From CADEED01 sp020442965 (GTDB taxonomy: Bacteria; Pseudomonadota; Gammaproteobacteria; Steroidobacterales; Steroidobacteraceae), in the NCBI GenBank assembly GCA_041395525.1, contig JAWLAH010000005.1, positions 1 to 64,000 on the forward strand: a stretch of 64,000 nucleotides of DNA, written 5' to 3'. The notes beneath the pieces were generated by a model. That model was not told where the DNA came from. It worked only from the letters and a program-made list of their open reading frames with translations, and did no database searches. The position numbers and the translations under genes were made by a program. Of the stretch, positions 54,939 to 63,399 are shown piece by piece (the first letter of the stretch is position 1; the number at the start of each line of letters is the position of its first letter).

Positions 54939-56167
54939 TCTCCATATCAGAAACGGCGCGACTGGGCTTTCGCGCCCTGCTGCGCAACAAGACGCGCGCG
55001 TTCTTGACGGCGCTCGGCATCATTATCGGGGTCGCGGCGGTTATCTGTATGGTAGCCATCGGCGAAGGCGCCAAAGCCCGCGTACAGAACATGCTCGAAG
55101 CAACCGGTACCAACGTGCTGATCGTGTTGTCCGGATCCACCTCACAAGGCGGCATGCGTGGTGGCTTCGGCTCACAACCCACACTGACCTGGGACGATCT
55201 GCGCGCGATCCAGAGCGAAGCGCCCTCGGTACGTGTGGCAGCGCCACTCTCGCGCATGTCGACACCGGTCATCTCGGAGACGGCAACCTGGACGACCACC
55301 GTGCACGGCACGACGCCGGAGTATTTCGACATCCGCGACTGGAAGATCGCCAGCGGTGTCGCACTCACGCAGGCTGACGAGAGCGGTGCAACCCGCAATG
55401 CGGTCGTTGGCAAGACGGTCGCCGAGAAGCTGTTTGGCGAGGGCGCCGATCCGATCGGTCAGTCGATCCGCATCCGTGAGTCCCCGTACACCATCGTCGG
55501 CGTCCTGCAGGAGAAAGGCCAGTCGGGGATGGGTAGTGATCAGGACGACGCCGTGTTCGTGCCGATGACGACGTATGGCGCGCGCATTCAGGGCGGACTC
55601 GGCAAGTACATTCGTGGACAGATCTATGTCAGTGCGATATCGCCACAGGCAACCGCCGCAGTCGAGCGGGAGATCACCACCCTGCTGCGTGACAGGCACC
55701 GCATCATCGAGGGTGAGGACGACGATTTCTCGGTGCGCAGTATCGCGGAGATGGTCGGTGCACTGTCCGCAACCACCACCACCCTGAGCGCGTTGCTGGC
55801 ATCCATCGCACTCGTCTCGCTGATCGTCGGCGGAATCGGCGTGATGAACATCATGCTGGTCTCGGTCACCGAGCGGACTCGGGAGATCGGCATCCGCCTG
55901 GCCGTGGGCGCACAACCCGGCGACATTCTCGCGCAGTTCCTGGTCGAGGCGCTGGCGCTCGCCGCGATCGGCGGCGTGATCGGGGTGGCGCTCGGCATTG
56001 GTGCCGGCAAGCTCCTGTCGGCACAGTTCGGCTGGTCGTTAGTGGTACGCCCGGATATCGTCGTGCTGGCACTCGTGGTCAGCGGACTGGTGGGCGTGAT
56101 ATTCGGGCTGTATCCGGCACGCAAAGCCGCGCGCCTCGACCCGATCGACGCGCTGCGCTACGAGTAG
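54935..56167 (+). CDS. FtsX-like ABC permease (MacB membrane domain)
   Basis: The 410-residue protein has an N-terminal span (FLTALGIIIGVAAVICMVAI) and a large periplasmic MacB-PCD domain (VAAPLSRMSTPVISETATWT and the following region). Three C-terminal spans follow, the first with SLIVGGIGVMNIMLVSVTER. This is the mechanotransmission permease of a MacAB-type exporter. It ends the operon, and the next gene pair converges on it 6 bases away. Confidence 0.93.
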   Translation: MISISETARLGFRALLRNKTRAFLTALGIIIGVAAVICMVAIGEGAKARVQNMLEATGTNVLIVLSGSTSQGGMRGGFGSQPTLTWDDLRAIQSEAPSVRVAAPLSRMSTPVISETATWTTTVHGTTPEYFDIRDWKIASGVALTQADESGATRNAVVGKTVAEKLFGEGADPIGQSIRIRESPYTIVGVLQEKGQSGMGSDQDDAVFVPMTTYGARIQGGLGKYIRGQIYVSAISPQATAAVEREITTLLRDRHRIIEGEDDDFSVRSIAEMVGALSATTTTLSALLASIALVSLIVGGIGVMNIMLVSVTERTREIGIRLAVGAQPGDILAQFLVEALALAAIGGVIGVALGIGAGKLLSAQFGWSLVVRPDIVVLALVVSGLVGVIFGLYPARKAARLDPIDALRYE

Positions 56168-56173
56168 CGCGGC

Positions 56174-56950
56174 TTAGTTCTTGAGCCGATAGCCGGTCTT
56201 GAAGATCCAGGCCACGAGTGCAAGACACAACGCAAAGAATCCCAGCGTTGCCACGAGGCTCACGCCAACGCTGACGTCCGCGCTGCCGTAGAAGCTCCAG
56301 CGAAACCCGCTGATGAGATACACCACCGGGTTGAACAGCGTGATCGTTCGCCAGGCTGGCGGCAACATGTCGATGGAGTAGAAGGCACCGCCAAGAAACG
56401 TGAGCGGCGTAATGACCAGCATCGGTACGAACTGCAGGTGCTCAAAGCCCTTGGCCCAGATCCCTGTTATGAAGCCAAACAGGCTGAAGGAAATCGCGGT
56501 CAGCAACAGGAACGAAACCATCGCGACCGGATGCAATATTTTGAGTGGCACGAACATCGACGCCGTTGCGAGTATGACGAGTCCGAGGATCACGGACTTG
56601 CTAGCGGCGGCCCCGACATAGCCGAGCACGGTCTCGAATGCGGATATCGGCGCGGACAACAGCTCGTAAATGGTGCCAGTAAACTTGGGAAAGAAGATTC
56701 CAAACGACGCGTTCGACAGGCTCTCCGTCAGGAGTGACAACATGATCAGGCCTGGCACGATGAAGGCGCCGTAGGGAACGCCATTGACTTGCGACATGCG
56801 TGAACCAATCGCCGCTCCAAACACGACGAAGTACAGCGATGTCGTAATGACAGGCGTGATCAGACTCTGTAGCCACGTGCGTCGAAAGCGCGCCATCTCG
56901 AACTTGTAGATTGCCCAGACACCCCGACCGTTGAACCTGGCGCCGGTCAT
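56174..56950 (-). CDS. ABC-2 type exporter permease
   Basis: The 258-residue protein has six spans and the ABC2 membrane pattern: FRRTWLQSLITPVITTSLYF, PGLIMLSLLTESLSNASFGI and ITPLTFLGGAFYSIDMLPPA. It resembles YadH/NodJ-type permeases. The start overlaps the stop of its ATPase gene by 4 bases (ATGA). Substrate unknown; members export lipids, polysaccharides or drugs. Confidence 0.9.
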   Translation of the reverse strand: MTGARFNGRGVWAIYKFEMARFRRTWLQSLITPVITTSLYFVVFGAAIGSRMSQVNGVPYGAFIVPGLIMLSLLTESLSNASFGIFFPKFTGTIYELLSAPISAFETVLGYVGAAASKSVILGLVILATASMFVPLKILHPVAMVSFLLLTAISFSLFGFITGIWAKGFEHLQFVPMLVITPLTFLGGAFYSIDMLPPAWRTITLFNPVVYLISGFRWSFYGSADVSVGVSLVATLGFFALCLALVAWIFKTGYRLKN

Positions 56951-57891
56951 GACGATGACGTGCCCGTTCGCTCGCTGACCAGATTCACGAAAATCTCCTC
57001 GAGCGAGCTCTGTTGAGTCAGCAGGTCTTTGTAGCCGACGCCGAGTTCATCCAGCCGACGCAACAGCCCCGGAATCCCGTTGCGTTCCGCGGTCGCATCA
57101 AAACTGAACTGCAATTGGGTCCCATCGCCACTCAGAACCAACGCCCAATCCCTGAGACCCGCGGGCAGCTGCTGCATCGGCTCCGCGAGCTGTACGGTCA
57201 GTTGCCGCTTGCCCAGTTGCCGCATCAACGCGTGCTTTTCCTCGACCAAGATCAGCTTGCCGCGGTTGATGACGCCGATCCGATCAGCCATTTCCTCCGC
57301 CTCGTCGATGTAGTGAGTCGTCAGGATGATCGTCACGCCGCGCAAGCGCATGTCGTGCACGAGCGCCCACATGTCGCGCCGCAGTTCCACGTCCACGCCA
57401 GCGGTCGGCTCGTCGAGGAACAGTATCTCAGGCTCATGCGCCAGCGCCTTCGCGATCATCACCCGACGTTTCATGCCGCCGGACAAGCTCATGATCCGCT
57501 CGTTACGCTTATCCCACAGCGACAGATCGCGCAGCGTCTTTTCGACGAATGCGGGGTTGGGCGCCCGGCCGAACAACTCCCGACTGTAGCGGACGGTCGC
57601 AAGCACGGACTCCCAGGTGTCAGTACTGATTTCCTGCGGCACGAGCCCAATGAGCGTGCGAGCAGCACGATAGCCGCCGATGATGTCGTGACCCGCGACG
57701 CTCACGGTGCCGCTGCTGGGCGTTGCGATGCCGCAGACTATGCTGATGAGCGTCGTCTTGCCGGCACCGTTCGGACCCAGCAACGCAAAAATCTCGCCCT
57801 TCTGGATCTGCAACGACACATCGGACACCGCCAGGAGTCCCGAAGCATAGACCTTGCTGAGATTGCGAATGTCGAGGATGGGCGCTTGCAC
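56947..57891 (-). CDS. ABC exporter ATP-binding protein (NodI/YadG type)
   Basis: The 314-residue ATPase has Walker A GPNGAGKTTLISIVC, signature LSGGMKRRVMIAK, Walker B ILFLDEPTAGVD and the H-loop TTHYIDEA. The last 80 residues form the DUF4162-like tail common to NodI/YadG ATPases. It forms a two-gene ABC-2 exporter with the downstream permease. It is read in the same direction as the pirin and FMN-reductase genes upstream, with 24 bases after the latter. Confidence 0.94.
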   Translation of the reverse strand: MQAPILDIRNLSKVYASGLLAVSDVSLQIQKGEIFALLGPNGAGKTTLISIVCGIATPSSGTVSVAGHDIIGGYRAARTLIGLVPQEISTDTWESVLATVRYSRELFGRAPNPAFVEKTLRDLSLWDKRNERIMSLSGGMKRRVMIAKALAHEPEILFLDEPTAGVDVELRRDMWALVHDMRLRGVTIILTTHYIDEAEEMADRIGVINRGKLILVEEKHALMRQLGKRQLTVQLAEPMQQLPAGLRDWALVLSGDGTQLQFSFDATAERNGIPGLLRRLDELGVGYKDLLTQQSSLEEIFVNLVSERTGTSSS

Positions 57892-57915
57892 GGGCGCATC
57901 ATCCCACGCCTCGCG

Positions 57916-58470
57916 TCACGGTTTCGAGTGCTGCTTGATCCAGGCTACATACTTGTCGATCCAGCCTTGCAGAAACTCACGGCTGGCCTTGCCAACCCCG
58001 CCAGTCTCGTCAAACAGACCGTCCTTCATCTGCAGAAAGATCTCGGGCTGGCCCAGGGTCGGCATGTCCAGGTAGGCCAGCACGGTGCGCAGATGTTGCT
58101 GCGCAATCGCCGTACCGATCGCGCCAATGGACACGCCTAACACCCCGGCTGGCTTGCCTGCCCACGCATTGTCTCCGTACGGGCGCGAGGCGTGATCGAT
58201 CGCATTCTTCAGGACGCCCGGAATCGAACGATTATATTCCGGCGTCACGAAAATGACGCCGTGCGCCGCCTTGATCGCGCCTTTCAGGCGTTTGACTGAT
58301 TCAGACTGATGCTGGTCGTCATCCTGATCATAGAGCGGCAGGTCGCCGATCTCGAGCGGGCTGAACGTGAACTCCGGCGGCGCCAGTCTGGCGATCGCGT
58401 CTGCGAGGCGTTGATTGAACGACTCTTTGCGCAGGCTCCCAACGAGGACCACGATCTGATACTTGCTCAT
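57916..58470 (-). CDS. NADPH-dependent FMN reductase
   Basis: The 184-residue flavoprotein has the flavodoxin-like FMN site VGSLRKESFNQRLADAI and the second motif TPEYNRSIPGVLKNAIDHAS. Relatives (ChrR, YieF, quinone/azo reductases) use NAD(P)H to reduce quinones, chromate or other acceptors in two-electron steps that limit oxidative stress. The ATG overlaps the pirin stop (ATGA), so the two are coupled and likely under the LysR regulator encoded divergently. Confidence 0.92.
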   Translation of the reverse strand: MSKYQIVVLVGSLRKESFNQRLADAIARLAPPEFTFSPLEIGDLPLYDQDDDQHQSESVKRLKGAIKAAHGVIFVTPEYNRSIPGVLKNAIDHASRPYGDNAWAGKPAGVLGVSIGAIGTAIAQQHLRTVLAYLDMPTLGQPEIFLQMKDGLFDETGGVGKASREFLQGWIDKYVAWIKQHSKP

Positions 58471-59330
58471 TGCATACTCCCGAATTGACCGCTGTTGAAA
58501 TCGCGGATTGCCGCCCGGATCTCGTTCTCGGTGTTCATCACGAATGGGCCATGACCCACGATCGGCTCGTCGATCGGCTCGCCGCTCAAAACGAGCAGCT
58601 TGGCGTCGTTGTTAGCCTCGATTTCGAGCGCACGCCCAGCCGTATCGAGCAGAACCCATTCAGCTTCCCGCGCGATCTGCGCGCGGTTGATCTGCACGGT
58701 GCCGCGCAGCACCACGACGGCAAGCGTGCGCCCTTCGGCAACCGACGCTCGAAGCATCTTACCCGGGTGCAGCTGAACATCCCAGACGTCGAGCGGAGTA
58801 AATGTGTTAGCAGGACCGGTCCGTCCCGCAAACTCGCCAGCGATGACGCGCAGTGTGCCCGCATCGTCCGGCAGCTTGACCACCGGGATGTTCTGCGCAG
58901 TGAGCGTCTGATACCTCGGTTTCGCCAGCTTGTGTGCCGCTGGCAAATTCACCCATAGCTGCACCATTTCCAGGGTGCCGCCGACGCGCGTGAAATCCTG
59001 CGAATGAAATTCATCGTGAAGGATCCCGGACGCGGCCGTCATCCACTGGACATCGCCGGGGCCGATCTTGCCGCCGGCGCCGGTTGAATCGCGGTGTTCG
59101 ATCTCGCCCTGGTAGACGATCGTCACGGTCTCGAAGCCGCGATGCGGATGCGCGCCAACACCACGCGGTCTGGATGCCGGAGCAAACTGCGTCGGGCGCG
59201 CGTAGTCCAGCAACAGCAGCGGACTGACTTGTTGGCCATGCGTGTCGTACGAGAACAGTGATCGAACCGGAAAGCCGTCTCCGACCCAGTGTGGTGACGG
59301 CGGGCTAAAAACCCCGATAACCTGTTTCAT
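58467..59330 (-). CDS. Pirin-family bicupin
   Basis: The 287-residue protein has the pirin metal site in GAHPHRGFETVTIVYQGEIE and MTAASGILHDEFHS, supplying His-His-His-Glu. Bacterial pirins such as YhhW act as quercetinases or redox-sensing regulators of metabolism. The ATG at 59330 has GAGGTG 4 bases upstream, so a 6-residue longer reading was rejected. It is divergent from the LysR gene. Confidence 0.92.
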   Translation of the reverse strand: MKQVIGVFSPPSPHWVGDGFPVRSLFSYDTHGQQVSPLLLLDYARPTQFAPASRPRGVGAHPHRGFETVTIVYQGEIEHRDSTGAGGKIGPGDVQWMTAASGILHDEFHSQDFTRVGGTLEMVQLWVNLPAAHKLAKPRYQTLTAQNIPVVKLPDDAGTLRVIAGEFAGRTGPANTFTPLDVWDVQLHPGKMLRASVAEGRTLAVVVLRGTVQINRAQIAREAEWVLLDTAGRALEIEANNDAKLLVLSGEPIDEPIVGHGPFVMNTENEIRAAIRDFNSGQFGSMQ

Positions 59331-59410
59331 GAGGCACCTCATTGCCAAAAATTACTGCGAGAAATTTGCTGCGATGAGTATAGCCGTGCAACGAAAGAGC
59401 TTCCAGATGC

Positions 59411-59416
59411 TATAAT
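59411..59416 (+). promoter_or_regulatory. TATAAT -10 box upstream of the LysR gene
   Basis: A perfect TATAAT lies 33 bases before the ATG of the LysR gene in the pirin/LysR divergent region. No good -35 hexamer is found 16-18 bases upstream (TGCAAC at best), so an activator or extended promoter may be needed. Confidence 0.35.
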
Positions 59417-59448
59417 TGCGCCACATTGTTCTATTTCTGGGACGGCCA

Positions 59449-60363
59449 ATGGCCCCGCAGGACCTCAACGATCTTTTCTACTTCGCGCAGGTTGTCGATC
59501 ATGGCGGGTTCGCCCCAGCCGGCCGCGCACTGGGAATTCCAAAATCCAAGCTCAGCCGGCGCGTGGCCGCGCTCGAGAGTCGGCTTGGGGTCCGGTTGAT
59601 CCAACGTACCACGCGGCGCTTCTCCGTGACGGACATCGGCCGCACCTACTATGCACACTGCAAGGCCGTGCTCGTCGAAGCACAGGCTGCGCAGGAGTCC
59701 ATCGAGCTGACTCGCGCGGAGCCTTGCGGCGTGGTGCGTATCACCTGTCCGATCGCGCTGCTCGATATGCAGATCGCGCCGCTACTCGCGCAGTTCATGG
59801 CGCAGTACGCGCGCGTTGAAATCCAGGCCGAGGCTACCGATCGCGTGGTCGATGTTGTCGGCGAGGGGATCGACATTGCTGTTCGGGTGCGGCCACCGCC
59901 ACTCGAAGATAGCGAACTGCTGCTGCGGACGTTTGCCGAAGCAGGCCAATGCCTCGTTGCCAGTCCGCAACTGCTAACAAGTGGCGGCGCGCCAGTCAGT
60001 CCGGCCGACCTTCGCGCGCTACCGAGCCTTGCGCACGGGCAGCCGCAGAGTGATCACCACTGGGATCTGTACGGACCCGCGGGCGCGCGCGCGACGATCG
60101 CGCACCACCCGCGCTTGATCACGCGAGGCATGATCGCGCTGCGTGCTGCGGCGATTGCCGGCATTGGTGTCGTGCAGTTGCCCGAAATGCTGGTGCACGA
60201 CGAGTTGGCGAGTGGCGAACTGCGGCGAGTGCTGCCCGACTGGACACCGCGTCGCGAGATCATCCACGCCGTGTTTGCCTCGCGCCGTGGTCAGCTGCCG
60301 TCGGTGCGCGCGCTGCTCGATTTCCTGGCGGCCGCTTTGGACAGTGCCGAGCGTCGCATTTGA
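59449..60363 (+). CDS. LysR-family transcriptional regulator
   Basis: The 304-residue regulator has the N-terminal HTH (DLFYFAQVVDHGGFAPAGRA, IPKSKLSRRVAALESRLGVR) and a typical C-terminal effector domain (CGVVRITCPIALLDMQIAPL). The ATG at 59449 begins at MAPQDLNDL and has a purine-rich GGGACGG 5 bases upstream. Divergence from pirin plus the FMN reductase suggests it controls those genes in response to an aromatic or electrophilic signal. Confidence 0.92.
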   Translation: MAPQDLNDLFYFAQVVDHGGFAPAGRALGIPKSKLSRRVAALESRLGVRLIQRTTRRFSVTDIGRTYYAHCKAVLVEAQAAQESIELTRAEPCGVVRITCPIALLDMQIAPLLAQFMAQYARVEIQAEATDRVVDVVGEGIDIAVRVRPPPLEDSELLLRTFAEAGQCLVASPQLLTSGGAPVSPADLRALPSLAHGQPQSDHHWDLYGPAGARATIAHHPRLITRGMIALRAAAIAGIGVVQLPEMLVHDELASGELRRVLPDWTPRREIIHAVFASRRGQLPSVRALLDFLAAALDSAERRI

Positions 60364-60396
60364 CACGCCACGCGGATTGGCGTCAGTCTCTGCGAG

Positions 60397-61194
60397 ATGA
60401 AGAACCAACTGATGAATAGCGTCTCCCGCGGAACACCATTGCTCGCCGGCATGCTGTGTTTGCTGGCACCGCATTGGGCGGTCGCCGGCGGGTTCGACCA
60501 GGATCTCTTCGAGCGCTTCGTCGCGAGCAACATGGGCACCGATGGTAAGCCGGTGTACTACTACTCCACGGGCACCGTGAGAACTTTTCCAGGTGGCGAG
60601 CTGCTGGCCAACATCGAAGGAGTCGACATGGCGCGGCTCCTCAAGCGCGATGCCGACGGCACGGTGCACAAGGCCAGCCGCAAGATGTTCATCCTGCGCG
60701 ATCCGAAAACGGGCGCGGTGATCGAAGAAATCGACGGCAAGCCGTACAACCAAACCTTCTATCCCTATCAATACATGACGTTCAGACTCGGAACGAACGG
60801 CGAGCTGAGCGGCGGCTCGACACAGGGCGCCGGCGCCAAGAAGCATTTTGTGAACTTCGCCGGTGGCATCGAAGCGCGCCGCGTGGGCGATATCGCCGTG
60901 TTCAGCGCTGCTAACACCCGACAAGGCCAAGACGGCACGGGCAGTTACGAGATGTACGAGTTTTGGGTACTGCCAAAGAGTTCAGGCATCAAACCATCCG
61001 CAACCTTGACACTGACACTCGTCAACTGGCAGCCCATTGGCAAGGGCAAGCCCGTGTACACGCATCGTACGTCCTGGCGGGTCGACCGATACGCGGATCT
61101 GCCGGCGTCGTTGCGCGATTACATCGACACGAAAGCACCGTTGTATCGCGAACCGCCGCGTGACATGGCTGAGATCGAGCGCTTGCAACAGTGA
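60397..61194 (+). CDS. DUF1838-family exported protein
   Basis: The 265-residue protein has a signal peptide (GTPLLAGMLCLLAPHWAVAG). The DUF1838 pattern follows: GKPVYYYSTGTVRTFPGGEL, MFILRDPKTGAVIEEIDGKP, YQYMTFRLGTNGEL and a late WRVDRYADLPASLRDYI. The family is a beta-rich exported protein of unknown function, common near aromatic or steroid catabolism genes by recollection. It stands alone between the LysR gene and a racemase-like remnant. Confidence 0.78.
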   Translation: MKNQLMNSVSRGTPLLAGMLCLLAPHWAVAGGFDQDLFERFVASNMGTDGKPVYYYSTGTVRTFPGGELLANIEGVDMARLLKRDADGTVHKASRKMFILRDPKTGAVIEEIDGKPYNQTFYPYQYMTFRLGTNGELSGGSTQGAGAKKHFVNFAGGIEARRVGDIAVFSAANTRQGQDGTGSYEMYEFWVLPKSSGIKPSATLTLTLVNWQPIGKGKPVYTHRTSWRVDRYADLPASLRDYIDTKAPLYREPPRDMAEIERLQQ

Positions 61195-61207
61195 GCATCG
61201 TCGTCTC

Positions 61208-62074
<867 letters not shown>

Positions 62075-62102
62075 AGAACCTCAGACCTATGCCGGGCGGG
62101 CA

Positions 62103-62570
62103 CTAGCGACTATGGCGCAGCGCGCCGTGCAAACCATCCTGCCAGACAGCCTCAGGTTGCTCGACCGGCGTGATGTCGAGATTCACGACGGTCGCGTCCT
62201 GATCACTACGCACTAACACGCACTCGAGCGCTTCACCAGCACCCGCATTGATCTCCTGATGCGGAACCCACGGCGGAACATAGATAAAATCGCCAGGGCC
62301 AGCCTCGGCTGTGTACTCGAGTCGCTCACCCCAGCGCATACGGGCGACACCGCGTAGCACATAGATGACGCTCTCGAGCACGCCGTGATGATGCGCACCG
62401 GTCTTCGCATCCGGCGCGATGGTAACGGTGCCGGCCCAGATCTTCCTGGCCGCCACTGTAGCCGCACTGATCGCCGCAGCCCGCTGCATACCCGGTGTCT
62501 GCGGCGTATGGGTGTCGAGTTGACCCGCGCGCACGATGCGCACGCCGTCGCGACGCCATCTATCGTTCAC
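62103..62570 (-). CDS. Cupin-domain protein
   Basis: The 155-residue protein has one cupin barrel: motif 1 TGAHHHGVLESVIYVLRG and motif 2 PGDFIYVPPWVPHQEINAG, supplying His ligands for a metal. The N-terminal VRIVRAGQLDTHTPQTPGM is typical of small sensor or isomerase cupins. The GTG at 62570 has GAGAG upstream and overlaps the end of the DUF454 gene by 11 bases, so the two are likely coupled. The substrate is unknown. Confidence 0.85.
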   Translation of the reverse strand: MNDRWRRDGVRIVRAGQLDTHTPQTPGMQRAAAISAATVAARKIWAGTVTIAPDAKTGAHHHGVLESVIYVLRGVARMRWGERLEYTAEAGPGDFIYVPPWVPHQEINAGAGEALECVLVRSDQDATVVNLDITPVEQPEAVWQDGLHGALRHSR

Positions 62571-62967
62571 GCTTGCTCTCGGGGCGAGTGCCAATCCACA
62601 CCGCAGCCGCTAACAAGATTACCGCAATGGCTGCCTTGATCTGCCAGGTCGTTTGGACAGCGAGCGAACTGATGGATGCCCCGATCGCCATTCCGCCGAT
62701 GGCATAAACCTTGCCGCGCCGGCGTATGACGCCGTATTCGATCCAGTCGTGCAGACCGCGGCCGAATCGCGGGTGCTCGAGGAGCTTCGCGCTGAGGCTG
62801 GGAGCACTTTTCGCCCAACACATCACCGCCAGAATCCAGAATCCCGTGGTCGGCAGCAGCGGCACGAAAATGCCGATCGCACCTAACAGAAAGAATCCGC
62901 CCCCCAACACTCGCAGCGCAGTCGTCTTCACTGATCCCGACCTCGTTGCAGACAGCACGACGCTTGC
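62560..62967 (-). CDS. DUF454 (YbaN-like) inner-membrane protein
   Basis: The 135-residue protein has DUF454 features: LRVLGGGFFLLGAIGIFVPL, the LPTTGFWILAVMCWAKSAPS motif and a WIEYGVIRRRGK segment before two more spans. The family is a small integral membrane protein of unknown function. The start at 62967 avoids a weakly supported 7-residue extension. Its 3' end overlaps the cupin gene. Confidence 0.88.
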   Translation of the reverse strand, partial: ASVVLSATRSGSVKTTALRVLGGGFFLLGAIGIFVPLLPTTGFWILAVMCWAKSAPSLSAKLLEHPRFGRGLHDWIEYGVIRRRGKVYAIGGMAIGASISSLAVQTTWQIKAAIAVILLAAAVWIGTRPESKRER

Positions 62968-63399
62968 CATGGTGGCGGCCCCTCGCAATCATCCCTGGCA
63001 GCTGTTGCGGAGCGCTTGCGCGACGCCCGCCCCTTACGCTGGATCGGCTTTGGCAAATTGCGCCAGCGCTCATGCTGCCCTTTGTCGAGGAGTCTAAACA
63101 GATTGCCCGCCTGCGTGAAGTCGTCGTTGCCCGCCGGTGACCGTACCGCGCAGCATCCCCGCTGATTCTGAGCGGCGGTTCAGCAACAGTCGGCCATGAG
63201 GCTGTTCTGATTGTCCGCGATCAGCGCGCCTGCCGTTGTTTTGACCGTGTCCGGAGCCCGACCATGAACCCTCGCCAAATCATAGTGCAAATGGTTTGTC
63301 TTCATCGCGTTGATAGGCATTGCCTATCTAGCGCAAGTTCGAAACCATCAACATGTTTGCACGTCATACTGTTGTCCCCAGTAGTCACTCCTGAAAGTC
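62968..63399. other. Region between DUF454 gene and tamA with a gene fragment and a nested palindrome
   Basis: These 432 bases hold no intact gene. From about 63020 to a TGA at 63138-63140 one plus-strand frame looks coding (LTLDRLWQIAPALMLPFVEE then SKQIARLREVV), but it has no usable start and I cannot name it. At 63264 a short ATG frame reads MNPRQIIVQMVC, and a neighbouring frame continues FIALIGIAYLAQVRNHQH, as if a small membrane protein had lost frame by one base. A nested inverted repeat occupies 63291-63348. Confidence 0.4.
63291..63348. promoter_or_regulatory. Nested inverted repeat upstream of tamA
   Basis: A perfect 17-base palindrome GATAGGCATTGCCTATC (63312-63328) sits at the centre of an outer inverted repeat ATGGTTT (63291-63297) / AAACCAT (63342-63348). 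The centres of the two differ by only half a base. The inner part contains ATAG-N7-CTAT, the half-site shape of OxyR-type LysR regulators, though the internal bases do not match OxyR. It may be an operator or a cruciform-forming element. Confidence 0.45.

Noticed and set aside
55172..55915. 247-codon frame opposite the FtsX-like permease
   Set aside because: Antisense to a conserved permease and His/Asp-rich in the shadow-frame manner.
63312..63328. A true OxyR operator
   Set aside because: Only one ATAG-N7-CTAT element is present and its inner bases do not match the OxyR consensus, so it is reported only as an unassigned palindrome.
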